Positions 37,926 through 47,299 of a stretch of 64,000 nt of DNA are shown piece after piece (the first letter of the stretch is position 1; each line of letters starts with the position of its first letter). Source of the DNA: Phormidium sp. OSCR (GTDB taxonomy: Bacteria; Cyanobacteriota; Cyanobacteriia; Cyanobacteriales; Geitlerinemataceae); the NCBI GenBank assembly GCA_001314905.1, contig LJZT01000012.1:1-64000 (forward strand), written 5' to 3'. Both the position numbers and the translations under genes were made by a program. The notes under the pieces were generated by a model, which saw only the letters and a list, made by a program, of their open reading frames with translations, ran no database searches and was not told where the DNA came from.

Positions 37926-38576
37926 ATGGCGGCAACATCTCCGGCAATGCAACAACGAGCCTCGGAAATTTTGAGGCGTTTAACGGCGTTATATCCTGAT
38001 GCCACCTGTAGCCTCAACTATGAGACGCCGCTGCAATTACTTGTGGCGACGATGCTCTCGGCTCAATGTACCGATGAACGGGTGAACAAGGTGACACCGG
38101 CCCTGTTTGCCCGTTACCCCGATGCAGCATCCTTGGCGGGGGCGCAACTGGAGACGTTGGAAGCGTTGATTAAATCGACGGGTTTTTATCGCAATAAGGC
38201 TAAGAACATTCGCGGCGCTTGTGAGATGATTTTGGGACGGTTTGACGGCCAGGTTCCCCAAACGATGGCGGCGTTAACTCAACTCCCTGGAGTCGCCCGC
38301 AAAACAGCGAATGTGGTTCTCGCTCATGGCTTTGGTATCAATGCTGGGGTGACGGTGGATACTCATGTGAAGCGCTTGAGTCAACGGTTGGGGCTAACGG
38401 ATGAGGAGAATCCCGTTAAGGTGGAGCGAGCCTTGATGCCCTTGTTACCTCAGTCAGAGTGGGAAAATTGGTCAATCCGTCTGATTTATCATGGACGAGC
38501 GGTGTGTAAGGCTCGTAAGCCTAATTGTGGGGGCTGTGTGTTAGCGGATCTCTGTCCCGTAGCCTTGGGGCGTTAG
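37926..38576 (+). CDS. nth: Endonuclease III
   Basis: A 216-residue DNA glycosylase/AP lyase acting on oxidised pyrimidines in base excision repair. The helix-hairpin-helix LPGVARKTANVVL contains the catalytic Lys, the catalytic Asp is in VDTHVKRLS, and the [4Fe-4S] ligands are in CKARKPNCGGCVLADLC. The longer frame starts at 37881 inside rseP; the ATG at 37926 fits homologues. It follows rseP closely and converges with yifB, their ends overlapping by 4 bases. Confidence 0.96.
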   Translation: MAATSPAMQQRASEILRRLTALYPDATCSLNYETPLQLLVATMLSAQCTDERVNKVTPALFARYPDAASLAGAQLETLEALIKSTGFYRNKAKNIRGACEMILGRFDGQVPQTMAALTQLPGVARKTANVVLAHGFGINAGVTVDTHVKRLSQRLGLTDEENPVKVERALMPLLPQSEWENWSIRLIYHGRAVCKARKPNCGGCVLADLCPVALGR

Positions 38577-40099
38577 GTCATGCGATCGATGGTGCGATAT
38601 TGGATGGCTTCGGCGATGTGAGGGGCCTCGATGCGATCGGCTTGGGCCAGATCGGCGATGGTGCGGGCCACTTTGAGGATGCGATCGGTCCCTCGGGCCG
38701 ATAGGCCTAATTTGCGAATGGCGGCGGCCAGTAAGCCCTCGCAGGCTTCATCGAGTTGACACCAGCGGCGTAAATGATGACGTTGCATCTCGGCGTTACA
38801 GCGAATTGGCTCCGTGGCGAAGCGCATCGAGGCGTAGTCTCGGCCCATCTTGACCCGCGATCGCACAGATTCTGAGTTTTCTCCCAGGCCCGGCTGTAAA
38901 ATTTCTTCGGGTTTGAGACGATTGACAACCACTTGCAAATCAATGCGGTCCATGAGGGGTCCCGAGAGTTTAGCCCAATATTGGTCTCGTTGTCGCGCTG
39001 AACAGGTGCATCCTTGAATCGGATCGCCATAATAGCCACAGGGACAGGGATTGGTACTGGCGACGAGGGTGAAGCGAGCGGGAAATTCCACCGATTGACG
39101 GGTGCGGGAAATGGTCACTTGGCCATCTTCGAGGGGTTGACGCAGAAATTCCAAGACATCCCGTTTAAACTCAGTTAATTCATCGAGGAATAAGACACCG
39201 CGATGGGCCAGGGAAATTTCGCCGGGTTTGGGATAACTGCCTCCGCCGACGAGGGAGGGGCCACTGGCGGAATGGTGGGGGCTACGGAAGGGACGTTGAG
39301 CGATGAGTTGGCCGCGATCGCGCAACAACCCGGCCACTGAATGAATCTGCGTCACCTCCAAGGCTTCGGGCAAACTCAACGGTGGCAGAATCCCCGGTAA
39401 ACGTCGCGCCAGCATCGTTTTACCACTTCCCGGCGGTCCCACAAAAATCAGATTATGTCCCCCAGCCGCCGCAATTTCCAGGGCGCGTCGCGCATGGGCC
39501 TGTCCTTTAACATCTTGGAGATCTAAACCCACATCCTCACGACTGGCCAGGGCCTGTTGCAAATTCACCACCGTGCGCGGGAAGCGTTCTGGCTGATCGA
39601 GAAAGCGAGTCACCTCCGCCACGGAACCAAAGCCATAGACCGATAGGCCCGCAATCACCGCCGCCTCTTTCGCATTGGCCTCGGGAACCACGAGCCCCGT
39701 CATTCCCATCTCGGCCGCCGCCGCTGCAATGGGAAGCACCCCAGTCACCGGCCGTAAACTACCATCGAGGGACACTTCTCCGAGAAATAGATAATCTCCC
39801 AACAGTTGGGGGTTGATTTGTTCTGACGCGGCGAGAATCCCCAGACTGATGGGTAAGTCAAAGCTTGGCCCTTCTTTGCGTAGGTCGGCTGGGGTGAGAT
39901 TGACGACGATTCGCCGCATGGGAAAGCTGAAGCCGGAATTTCGTAGAGCGGCTTTGACTCGTTCCCGAGATTCTTGCACGGCGGTATCGGGAAGTCCCAC
40001 CACCACTGTTGCGGGAAGTCCGCCAGAGACATCAATTTCGACCCCGACGCGCACGGCGTTGATGCCATAGAGGGATGCACTCCAAATTCGCGCTAACAC
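38573..40099 (-). CDS. comM: YifB/ComM-type Mg-chelatase-like AAA ATPase
   Basis: A 508-residue protein of the YifB/ComM family, a hexameric helicase that drives branch migration during uptake of homologous DNA in naturally competent bacteria. An N-terminal Lon-like substrate domain (1-165) precedes Walker A GPPGSGKT near 219 and Walker B FLDE near 287, and the C-terminal Mg-chelatase-type domain follows, with a Cys cluster PCPCGYYGD...CTC. All motifs are intact. Natural transformation is known in several cyanobacteria. Upstream is a long divergent intergenic region. Confidence 0.93.
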   Translation of the reverse strand: MLARIWSASLYGINAVRVGVEIDVSGGLPATVVVGLPDTAVQESRERVKAALRNSGFSFPMRRIVVNLTPADLRKEGPSFDLPISLGILAASEQINPQLLGDYLFLGEVSLDGSLRPVTGVLPIAAAAAEMGMTGLVVPEANAKEAAVIAGLSVYGFGSVAEVTRFLDQPERFPRTVVNLQQALASREDVGLDLQDVKGQAHARRALEIAAAGGHNLIFVGPPGSGKTMLARRLPGILPPLSLPEALEVTQIHSVAGLLRDRGQLIAQRPFRSPHHSASGPSLVGGGSYPKPGEISLAHRGVLFLDELTEFKRDVLEFLRQPLEDGQVTISRTRQSVEFPARFTLVASTNPCPCGYYGDPIQGCTCSARQRDQYWAKLSGPLMDRIDLQVVVNRLKPEEILQPGLGENSESVRSRVKMGRDYASMRFATEPIRCNAEMQRHHLRRWCQLDEACEGLLAAAIRKLGLSARGTDRILKVARTIADLAQADRIEAPHIAEAIQYRTIDRMT

Positions 40100-40643
40100 A
40101 GTTGACGCTTTTGTTGATTGAATTTGACGGCTTAATTATTTCGGCTTTGGACTCAAGAGGATATGATCTGCATCACATCGTCGGTCTTATTTTGTGAAAA
40201 CATCCCTATTATTACTGAGAATACTTCCGTAATTATACGTAAAAACAAAATTTGGAGTTAAGATGAAACGATGATAGTGTCTCTGAAAATCCCTAGTTTT
40301 TTAGGATTTTGCGATCCAGGACACTTTTGTTCTTTTTACGGTGTTTGTTTTAAAGGTTAAGTTTAGTCTATGTTGTGAAATCCCTGTACCTTAAGTCAAG
40401 ATTGAGGTGGTAATCAAGAGATTCGTTGGCAAATCAAAGCATAAAGTCTCTAAAAAAATGCAAAATATGGATTCTTTAGACGATTAAGAGAGGTTTATCC
40501 CACGTTAAGTTGGGCGTTAGGTAAAAACATTGATACCTGAAACCCCTTTCTCAGTAATTTTAGTGAGCTAAACTGGTATAAATTGTTGTAAATTAGCGAT
40601 GCGACCCTAGACGCCCGTAAATGGGAGAATCAGATAGCTGCTT
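40100..40643. other. Intergenic region between comM and the TPR gene, 544 bp
   Basis: An AT-rich divergent gap without a coding frame. The 16-mer TATGATCTGCATCACA at 40162-40177 resembles a CRP-type site. TATAAA near 40574-40579 could serve as a -10 for the TPR gene, but no matching -35 is clear. No stable RNA fold of a known riboswitch class was recognised. Confidence 0.5.
40162..40177. promoter_or_regulatory. Possible cAMP-receptor (SyCRP1-type) site
   Basis: TATGATCTGCATCACA matches the palindrome TGTGA-N6-TCACA at nine of ten defined positions and lies about 65 bases upstream of the comM start. In Synechocystis the CRP homologue controls motility and uptake-related genes, and a class III cyclase gene of adenylate type occurs in this window (55965-57665). 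The site is untested. Confidence 0.35.
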
Positions 40644-41255
40644 ATGATCATGTATGACGTTAATCGAACCATCAGGAATGGACTGATGAGGACGCTCCTC
40701 AGTTCAGTTCCCCTCGCTCTAACCATTGTCCTAGTGGGCGGAACGAATCGGGCGATGGCCGGTAAGTTCTTTCAATTTGGTGGAGTGCGAGGACTCCTAA
40801 GCCTTCCTAACTCTGGGAGCTTTAGCCAAAACAGCTATGAACTCGAAGAACTTGAGGATCTCTGTTCTAATGCAGACCCTCTCATGGCTTTGAATGCGTG
40901 TTCTGAGGCGATTCAGCGACAGAATTGTCACCGACGAGACATCTTAGACCCCAATTTGTTTGCAAAGTGCGCGATTTTGTTTGATAACCTTGGTGCTGTT
41001 TTAGAGCAAACCGGGCGTTATGAAGAGGCGTTGACATCCCTACGCTATGCAGCAGAGCTACAACCGACGGATGCTAATATCTGGTATAACTTGGGCGTGG
41101 TCTATATTCACTTGCACCGCTACGAGCAGGCTCTCGATGCGTTTGATAAAGCGGCGGATCTCGATCCGAGTGATACTCAGGCCCAAAAGCAAGCTGATTT
41201 GCTGCGTGAATTGCTCGACCCCGGTTCTCTTCCGAGGGAGCCTGAGGTTGAGTGA
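40644..41255 (+). CDS. Exported tetratricopeptide-repeat protein
   Basis: A 203-residue protein with an N-terminal signal peptide and two to three TPR units at the C-terminal half (ILFDNLGAVLEQTGRYEEALTS, then NIWYNLGVVYIHLHRYEQALDAFDKA). Two cysteine-rich stretches precede the repeats (LEDLCSNADPLMALNACS, then RQNCH), giving SEL1-like spacing. The start may instead be the ATG at 40686, which gives a cleaner signal peptide ending NRAMA. TPR proteins of this kind scaffold envelope complexes; the partner is unknown. Confidence 0.75.
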   Translation: MIMYDVNRTIRNGLMRTLLSSVPLALTIVLVGGTNRAMAGKFFQFGGVRGLLSLPNSGSFSQNSYELEELEDLCSNADPLMALNACSEAIQRQNCHRRDILDPNLFAKCAILFDNLGAVLEQTGRYEEALTSLRYAAELQPTDANIWYNLGVVYIHLHRYEQALDAFDKAADLDPSDTQAQKQADLLRELLDPGSLPREPEVE

Positions 41256-41267
41256 GGCGGGTTCGGC

Positions 41268-41597
41268 TCAACCGCCACTGCGTTTCGCCTGATACCCCGC
41301 CTCCGTCAGCAAGGCCACGACTCGCTCGACGACATCCCCTTGAATTTCGAGGCTATTGTCTTTCAATGACCCCCCCGCACCGCATTGGCGTTTGAGGGAT
41401 TTGAGCAAGGCTTTCAGGGTGTCGGGATGACTTTGAAAGCCTGTTATCACGGTTACGGTTTTTCCTTTGCGTCCTTTGCGGGTGGGTTGAACCCGTAATT
41501 GCTGTTGTTGAGGGGGAAGGTCTGGGGTTGGGCGGGCGATCGCATCATTATTATCGCCGTTATCGCCAAATTCAGAGTAAACGAGACGGTTTTTCAT
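41268..41597 (-). CDS. SUI1/eIF1-like translation factor (YciH family)
   Basis: A 109-residue protein with the SUI1 fold: the basic loop TRKGRKGKTVTVI, the strand FQSHPDTLKALLKSLKRQCGAGGSLKDN and the closing EIQGDVVERVVALL are typical. Bacterial members are thought to influence start-site fidelity, but are non-essential. The first 40 residues are linker-like. It converges with the TPR gene with 12 bases between the stop codons. Confidence 0.92.
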   Translation of the reverse strand: MKNRLVYSEFGDNGDNNDAIARPTPDLPPQQQQLRVQPTRKGRKGKTVTVITGFQSHPDTLKALLKSLKRQCGAGGSLKDNSLEIQGDVVERVVALLTEAGYQAKRSGG

Positions 41598-41680
41598 GAG
41601 ATTGAGGAACTAGGACGAAAAAATCAGGAATCTGCACGTGTAGTTAGGGTAGCGAGGCCCAGCCGTTCCTGTCAATCCTG

Positions 41681-43414
41681 TTAAAGCAGGGACTGAGGAT
41701 CTCGGGAAAAACGATTGATTTCCTCTTGTAAGTTTTCGACGGACTGTTGTAGGTTGGCTAGATTGTCATTCATTTGCTCTAAGGTCTGACGTAGGTAGTC
41801 TGAGGTTTCTTCATTTGAACTACCCAGTTGCGTGATTTCTTCTCGTATTTTTTGGGCGCTGAGAACTTGTGCTTGAATCCCTTGGTTAATTAGACTAATC
41901 CGGGGCGTAATGGCTCGAACATGAGCTTCAGTAAAGGTATTCATTTCCTCAACGCCATTGGTTACGGCCGCTTGCATCTCTTGAACGATGGGGTTGATAC
42001 CCTCGGCTGTGGTACGGGTTTGACTGGCTAAGGCGTTGATTTCTTTGGCGACAATGTTAAAGCCTTGTGCTTCTTGATTGTTCCCTGAACCAATGGCTTG
42101 GATTGAGGCGTTGATGGCAAGGAATTTGGTTTGTTTGGCGATATCATCAATGGTACGGGTAATACGGGTGATACGATTGGCTTGGTCGGCGATCGTCCCG
42201 AGTTTCTTGGAGAGGGAAATGCAGGACATCCGCAGTTTCTCGAAATCTGCTTCAATTTCGGCTACGGTTTCGACTAACTCCTGCGATCGCCCAGAAATGG
42301 TTTGCGCTGTCTTAATCACTTCCGTCGTCGATTGGGTCTGATGGGTCATCATCGCCTCAAGTTTTTCTCCAGATCGTGTAATCTGAACCGTAAAGCGAGT
42401 TGATTCTAAAATATTATGAACTAATTTTTTGATAAACTTCAGGCTTTTTTGTAAGTCCTGAAATAAAGATCGAGCCTGTCGTCTGTAAGTTTGAATATAC
42501 TCTATAGCCAAGCCAATAAGGGGAACAAAATAAGCAATAATTTTAAGGAAATGCGCCACATTAAAGGCACTATCAAATAATGCAGTTGAACCAAAAGTCA
42601 TATAGGCTTGAGTAGCCACATTGGGAATGGCACTAATAATTAGGGCATAGGCAAAAGGCGTTGGATTACTTCGATAAAATTTAGGATAAATCCAAACTCC
42701 AGCCACCAAAAATAAGAGCATGGGAATGAAATCCCAGGGGCGAGTCAACAGAGCATCAGGATAGGTAGTTCGGGGCAGAACCTCCTGAGTTGCGGTAAAA
42801 TAAATTAGAGTATAAGCCAACAGTCCACAGATACCACTAACGATTAAAATAAATCCCAGATTGCCCCGAGGATTAGTATGTTTTTGGTTCAGAGTTCGAT
42901 TGAGCAAGACTAAGACACCAATAATCATGATCAGAGCATGAAATAGGCGGCAAATTGCCCATGTAAAAGGCACTAAATCCTGAGTGGGGGCCACAACGGT
43001 GAGTAAGCGATTTGCGGCTAAGGTATGGAAACCATCCATCATCCCCGAGAAAAATAGGGCCACCCCCAACACAGGAGTAATGGGATTACCACGTAAGCTA
43101 TAGTCCATTAAACTTAACAGAACAATTAAGAGAGCCACACAAAAGGCAGTCCATTCGAGGAGAGTATGAACAAAACTCCCCTCCAGACTCTCGTGCATCG
43201 CCTCAAACAGTTCTGTGGGATTCAGTTCGGCGGCCATATCTGGGGTTAGCACTTCTCCGAAGCTAGAAAAGTCAACCCCAAACAGATTGAGGAGAAGGGG
43301 TAAAAGACAAATCGCCACAACCCCCCAGGTAATACTGGTGGGAATCCGATTTTCGGATTGGGGTAAGGTCTCTGATGTGTGAGCTGTAGGGTCGGACTCC
43401 GTTAATCTCGTCAT
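41681..43414 (-). CDS. Multi-TM receptor with degenerate MCP signalling domain
   Basis: A 577-residue protein. Residues 28-310 hold about eight membrane segments (a MASE-like integral sensor, possibly MASE3), followed by an MCP-type coiled coil to the end. The hairpin tip is altered: the usual E-x-x-x-GFAVVA-x-EVR-x-LA reads EAQGFNIVAKEINALA and neighbours keep NASIQAIG instead of NAAIEAAR. No CheW, CheA or pilin gene is near. A HAMP domain is missing. It may still enter a chemotaxis array or may signal alone. Confidence 0.8.
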   Translation of the reverse strand: MTRLTESDPTAHTSETLPQSENRIPTSITWGVVAICLLPLLLNLFGVDFSSFGEVLTPDMAAELNPTELFEAMHESLEGSFVHTLLEWTAFCVALLIVLLSLMDYSLRGNPITPVLGVALFFSGMMDGFHTLAANRLLTVVAPTQDLVPFTWAICRLFHALIMIIGVLVLLNRTLNQKHTNPRGNLGFILIVSGICGLLAYTLIYFTATQEVLPRTTYPDALLTRPWDFIPMLLFLVAGVWIYPKFYRSNPTPFAYALIISAIPNVATQAYMTFGSTALFDSAFNVAHFLKIIAYFVPLIGLAIEYIQTYRRQARSLFQDLQKSLKFIKKLVHNILESTRFTVQITRSGEKLEAMMTHQTQSTTEVIKTAQTISGRSQELVETVAEIEADFEKLRMSCISLSKKLGTIADQANRITRITRTIDDIAKQTKFLAINASIQAIGSGNNQEAQGFNIVAKEINALASQTRTTAEGINPIVQEMQAAVTNGVEEMNTFTEAHVRAITPRISLINQGIQAQVLSAQKIREEITQLGSSNEETSDYLRQTLEQMNDNLANLQQSVENLQEEINRFSRDPQSLL

Positions 43415-43623
43415 AGGTATCGAAGTATAGGCATTTTGGAGCAGGGAAGATATTATCTTTAGTATTATCAGCTATTGAACTAACGGGAGTAAATCGGGTT
43501 TTCTGCGGCTTGTAGCGAGTTGTCGCCTGACCATTAGCACAATCTATTCTAGGTTAGTTCAGGATGGTGAACTTGTCGAACAGCCCCAGATGATTTGTCA
43601 TGTTTTTGATACAACCGCCATTT

Positions 43624-45624
43624 TTACTCGGATGGTGATCCCGGTAAAACTTCAAAAATGAAGAGAGTTTCTTCCTCACTGGGGAAGTGAAAACGCTCTT
43701 GCAACTGGTTCCCTGGAGTTTGGCATTGTTCGCCTACGCAAAGGACATAGTCTAGGGGGGGTGAGAGGGTTAACATGGCATCTTCGAGGGTATCAAATGT
43801 TTGACTAGGGAAATTGCGGCGATGGGGTTCATCCATACAAATAGATTGAAACCTAACTTGGGGAAGATGTAGGAAATAGTAGTGCAGACGAGTGGAACTT
43901 TCGGTGAAAAAGCCAACTCGACTTCCCTCTGGGAAAAATTCAGCCAGGATTTTGAGTCGTTCATCACCATGATATTTTTCGGCAAAGTAGAGGCGATCGC
44001 GTCCCCAGTCACCCTGCACCCAGTCACTTGATTTTAGATCCCAATTAGTTGGGCGATATCCCTTAAGAACTAGAGCATCAAGATCATACAGAGAAATATA
44101 GAATAGATTCAAAATTGCCACACTTGAAATTAAGTAGTAAACAATGAGTTCTTGCTTGTATGTTTTTATAAACCGAGGCAAGCTATTAGCGACACAAGCT
44201 CCTGAACAAGCAAAAAACAGCAAAAGCATTCTTATTTTTGTTGGTGACCAAGTTGATGTAAAACAAAATATGACTAAAAATAAAAGTAACGTGTAAGCTA
44301 AATTTCTACTAAATAAAGTTCGATTCCAAACATTCATAAAAATACAAGGAATCAGGACAAGAACCCCCAATAAACCAAAGCTACTAAACCCTTGATGGGT
44401 TATCAAAGATAAATGAAAGATTCTTGATCCTTGTAAACCAGCATCCCCGAATACTGGATGAAATAGTATTTCATAGATTCGCTCTAAAATATCAAAAAAT
44501 CCAAAAAACTCATTAACTTTTTCTTTTGGAATAGGTGTTGAATCGATAAATTCAAATGAGAAACGAACAAAATTAGCTATTCCTCCACGAATTCCGTCTT
44601 GATTTTTGTGAAAATCAACAAATCCAGGAGGCCCTGACCAAGTCCCCCAAATAATATGATTGTAAATGAACAGCCAAATTTGAGACATAACGCCTAAAGG
44701 AACTATTGCAGCTAACCACCAATACCAATTTTGACGAATTTCACTTAACCAAATTTTAATCCCATATTTTTTAATCAAGGATAAACCATAAAATATTATA
44801 AATGGAAATGCAAATGCCAAGAAGGTTGTTTTAGCAGCCAGCCCAAATAGCAGTCCTAATACAAGCAAAAACAAGTTTTTAGATGTCGGAGATTTTAGTA
44901 GCTTATCAACAACTAAAAGACAAAAAATAGCTGCTGACGCAGTAAAAACATTATTTTTAGCTACCCACCCTTGAAAAATTAACTGGGGAATGCTTGCTAT
45001 GGTAAAGGCAACGGCTACCGATAGCCTCTCAGAAGCATACTTCCGAGCTAAAGCATAATTCCCTGTTACAATTACAAGATAGGCTAGAAAACTAAAAAAG
45101 CCCCCACCGATATCTGTATTAAAACGCAAGAAAGCATGAGGTAAAATGTCAGAACCAACAGGAAAAACCGCATGGTGTACTTTGCATACATTATCTAAAA
45201 AGAGGCTATTTTGGCTCTGGTAAATAAAAACTCTTGGAAAATGATAGGTTAGCACATCACCAGTGTTTTGAGGGAAAACGATAGATTTGATACCCAGGTA
45301 TAGTAAAGGTATAGCAGTAAAACAGGATAAAAAAGGTCTAGATGAAATAAATGATATGATTTGCTTTGCTATGACTTTTGTTTTTTGTTTGTTAGCCCAA
45401 ACAACCCCCATCATTACAAATACTAGGGGGATCTCCATCAAAAAAGAAGCCTGAGAGATATTAACTAAAAAAGATAACTGAAAAATAAAAGACAGGCTGA
45501 TTATAGCTAGATTAATGCCAAAAGCGATTGATGTAGATAAGCGATTTTTGTAATCATAAACTAGCAACGTAAAGCCACAACAGAGAAAACAAATTTCAAT
45601 TAAAGAAAAAAGTATTAACCACAT
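43624..45624 (-). CDS. GT-C type membrane glycosyltransferase-like protein 1
   Basis: A 666-residue protein with about 12 membrane helices. The pattern is that of the GT39/ArnT group: a first large loop with the acidic-type DVLTYHFPRVFIY motif, the stretch VGSDILPHAFLRF, and a soluble C-terminal domain with QGDWGRDRLYFAEKYHGDERLK. It is clearly paralogous to the 669-residue protein at 47300-49309 over its whole length. The two flank a sulfatase gene on the same strand. Such enzymes move sugars from lipid carriers to surface glycans or proteins. The donor and acceptor are unknown. Confidence 0.75.
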   Translation of the reverse strand: MWLILFSLIEICFLCCGFTLLVYDYKNRLSTSIAFGINLAIISLSFIFQLSFLVNISQASFLMEIPLVFVMMGVVWANKQKTKVIAKQIISFISSRPFLSCFTAIPLLYLGIKSIVFPQNTGDVLTYHFPRVFIYQSQNSLFLDNVCKVHHAVFPVGSDILPHAFLRFNTDIGGGFFSFLAYLVIVTGNYALARKYASERLSVAVAFTIASIPQLIFQGWVAKNNVFTASAAIFCLLVVDKLLKSPTSKNLFLLVLGLLFGLAAKTTFLAFAFPFIIFYGLSLIKKYGIKIWLSEIRQNWYWWLAAIVPLGVMSQIWLFIYNHIIWGTWSGPPGFVDFHKNQDGIRGGIANFVRFSFEFIDSTPIPKEKVNEFFGFFDILERIYEILFHPVFGDAGLQGSRIFHLSLITHQGFSSFGLLGVLVLIPCIFMNVWNRTLFSRNLAYTLLLFLVIFCFTSTWSPTKIRMLLLFFACSGACVANSLPRFIKTYKQELIVYYLISSVAILNLFYISLYDLDALVLKGYRPTNWDLKSSDWVQGDWGRDRLYFAEKYHGDERLKILAEFFPEGSRVGFFTESSTRLHYYFLHLPQVRFQSICMDEPHRRNFPSQTFDTLEDAMLTLSPPLDYVLCVGEQCQTPGNQLQERFHFPSEEETLFIFEVLPGSPSE

Positions 45625-45737
45625 AACTCAGGGGTAATAAATTGCAGTTACTTGAGGGATCGTCCTTGTTGCTTCTATGCCTAAATAAAAGCAAAGTTAT
45701 TTGGGGCTTGCCTTTTAAGTTATTCATATAGAGTTTG

Positions 45738-47202
45738 CTAGGCAGACCAACCCTGTTCTAGCATCTGTTGGTGTTGAGCGACGATCGCCTGAGCTTCGGG
45801 ACGTTCAGCAATGTTAACCGTCTCACCTGGGTCTTCAACATGGTCATATAACATCCGCGCCCAGACCCCCCCCATCATCATTTTTCCACTCGGTATATCG
45901 ATAGCGATCGCTCTTAACAGAATACCCTCCGTTGTAATAACTAAAAACGGCTTCTTTCCAAGGTAAGTTAGGATTGTCTAATAGAGGGACAAAACTGCTG
46001 CCCTCTAAATGCTCTGGTTTCTCTAACCCAGATAAATCACAGAGAGAGGGATAAATATCTACAAACTCCACTAACGCATCTGTCCGTTGTCCCGCCGGGA
46101 TTCCTGGCCCTCGAACAATCATCGGCGCGTGTAGCGAGGTTTCAAAGTTAGCGTGTTTGCACCACAAGCCATGTTCTCCGAGTTGCCAGCCATGGTCTCC
46201 CCAGAGAATGACAATAGTATTATCCGCGAGTTCCAGGCGATCGAGGGCATCGAGAATCTGCCCGACCAGGGCATCAGCGTAACTGGTGGCGGCGTAATAG
46301 CCGTGAATCAAATTCAGGGCCATCTCATCGGATAGACGCCCCTCAGCCGGAACCCCATAATAATTGCGCAGTTCTCCCCAATTATGCAACGCCGCATCGG
46401 GCGCACCAGCAGGACGAAAGGGGTTATCCGCAAGGCTGAGGTTTTCCCGTTGATAGAGGTTCCAATAGGGAGTTGGAGAGTTAAACGGGAGATGAGGGCG
46501 AAAGAGTCCAGTAGCCAAAAAGAAGGGTGCGTGACCCTCTTGGAGACGTTCTAAGGTGCGGACGGTGCGATCGGCAATTTGCCCATCGGTGTAGATATTA
46601 TTCGCCACATTGGCCATTTCAAACGGAGGTCCGTAGGTTCCTCCATGGGCTTCAACGATCGCCCGGTTTTCTGGCGTAACATAGGATTCTAGCCCCCACA
46701 TCCCCCGAGGCCGCCAGGGGTCTTCGAGCCAACTGTCCGCGTCATCCTGAATGACGTGATAGATTTTGCCGTAGGAAATGGTCCGATAGCCCTTGTTCTT
46801 GAACCAGAGAGGTAAACTCGGCTCATTGGGCATATCCTCGTCTTTACGGGCTTCATAATCACTACCGAAACGGGTTGGGGTAGCTCTAGCCCCAGCCAGA
46901 GTACTGGCCCGAGAGGCCCCACAAATTGGAACTTGGCAATAGGCTCGTTCAAAGAGAGTGCCTTCAGCGGCGAGGCGATCGATGTTCGGGGAGACCATCT
47001 CGCTGCGTCCGTAGCAGTTGAGTTGAGGACGTAGATCATCGATGAGTAACACGAGAACATTGGGATAGTTGTCACGACCAATACGACCTCGATTCGGGTT
47101 ATCAGACGTACGGCGATCGCCGCAACCATGTAGAAGATTAACTCCGGCACCAACAGCCGTTGCTGCAACCAGTCCATTAACAAGACGACGGCGGGTAATC
47201 AT
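45738..47202 (-). pseudogene. Sulfatase with one-base frameshift in a G8 tract
   Basis: A sulfatase of the iduronate-2-sulfatase type. A twin-Arg signal with a lipobox-like LLHGC begins it; the metal ligands are DD at 55-56, the formylglycine Cys is C94 in CGASRAS, and WGDHGW carries further ligands. The frame ends early at 45844, but with one G fewer in the tract at 45866-45873 it continues through LYDHVEDPGETVNIA to a stop at 45738, the normal end of the family (487 residues). All catalytic residues precede the slip. The lesion could be real, a phase-variable tract, or a base-calling error. Confidence 0.85.
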
Positions 47203-47299
47203 AGGCCTCGATTTAACCTTCCTCAGAACAGTAGAACGGGTTAGATGCCACGATTGAATGACTCAATGGCATTTTCATCGGATAGTCTAGCATTTCAGA

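Noticed and set aside
46689-47183. 164-residue frame on the minus strand within the sulfatase
   Set aside because: Shifted frame of the sulfatase; no independent start signal.
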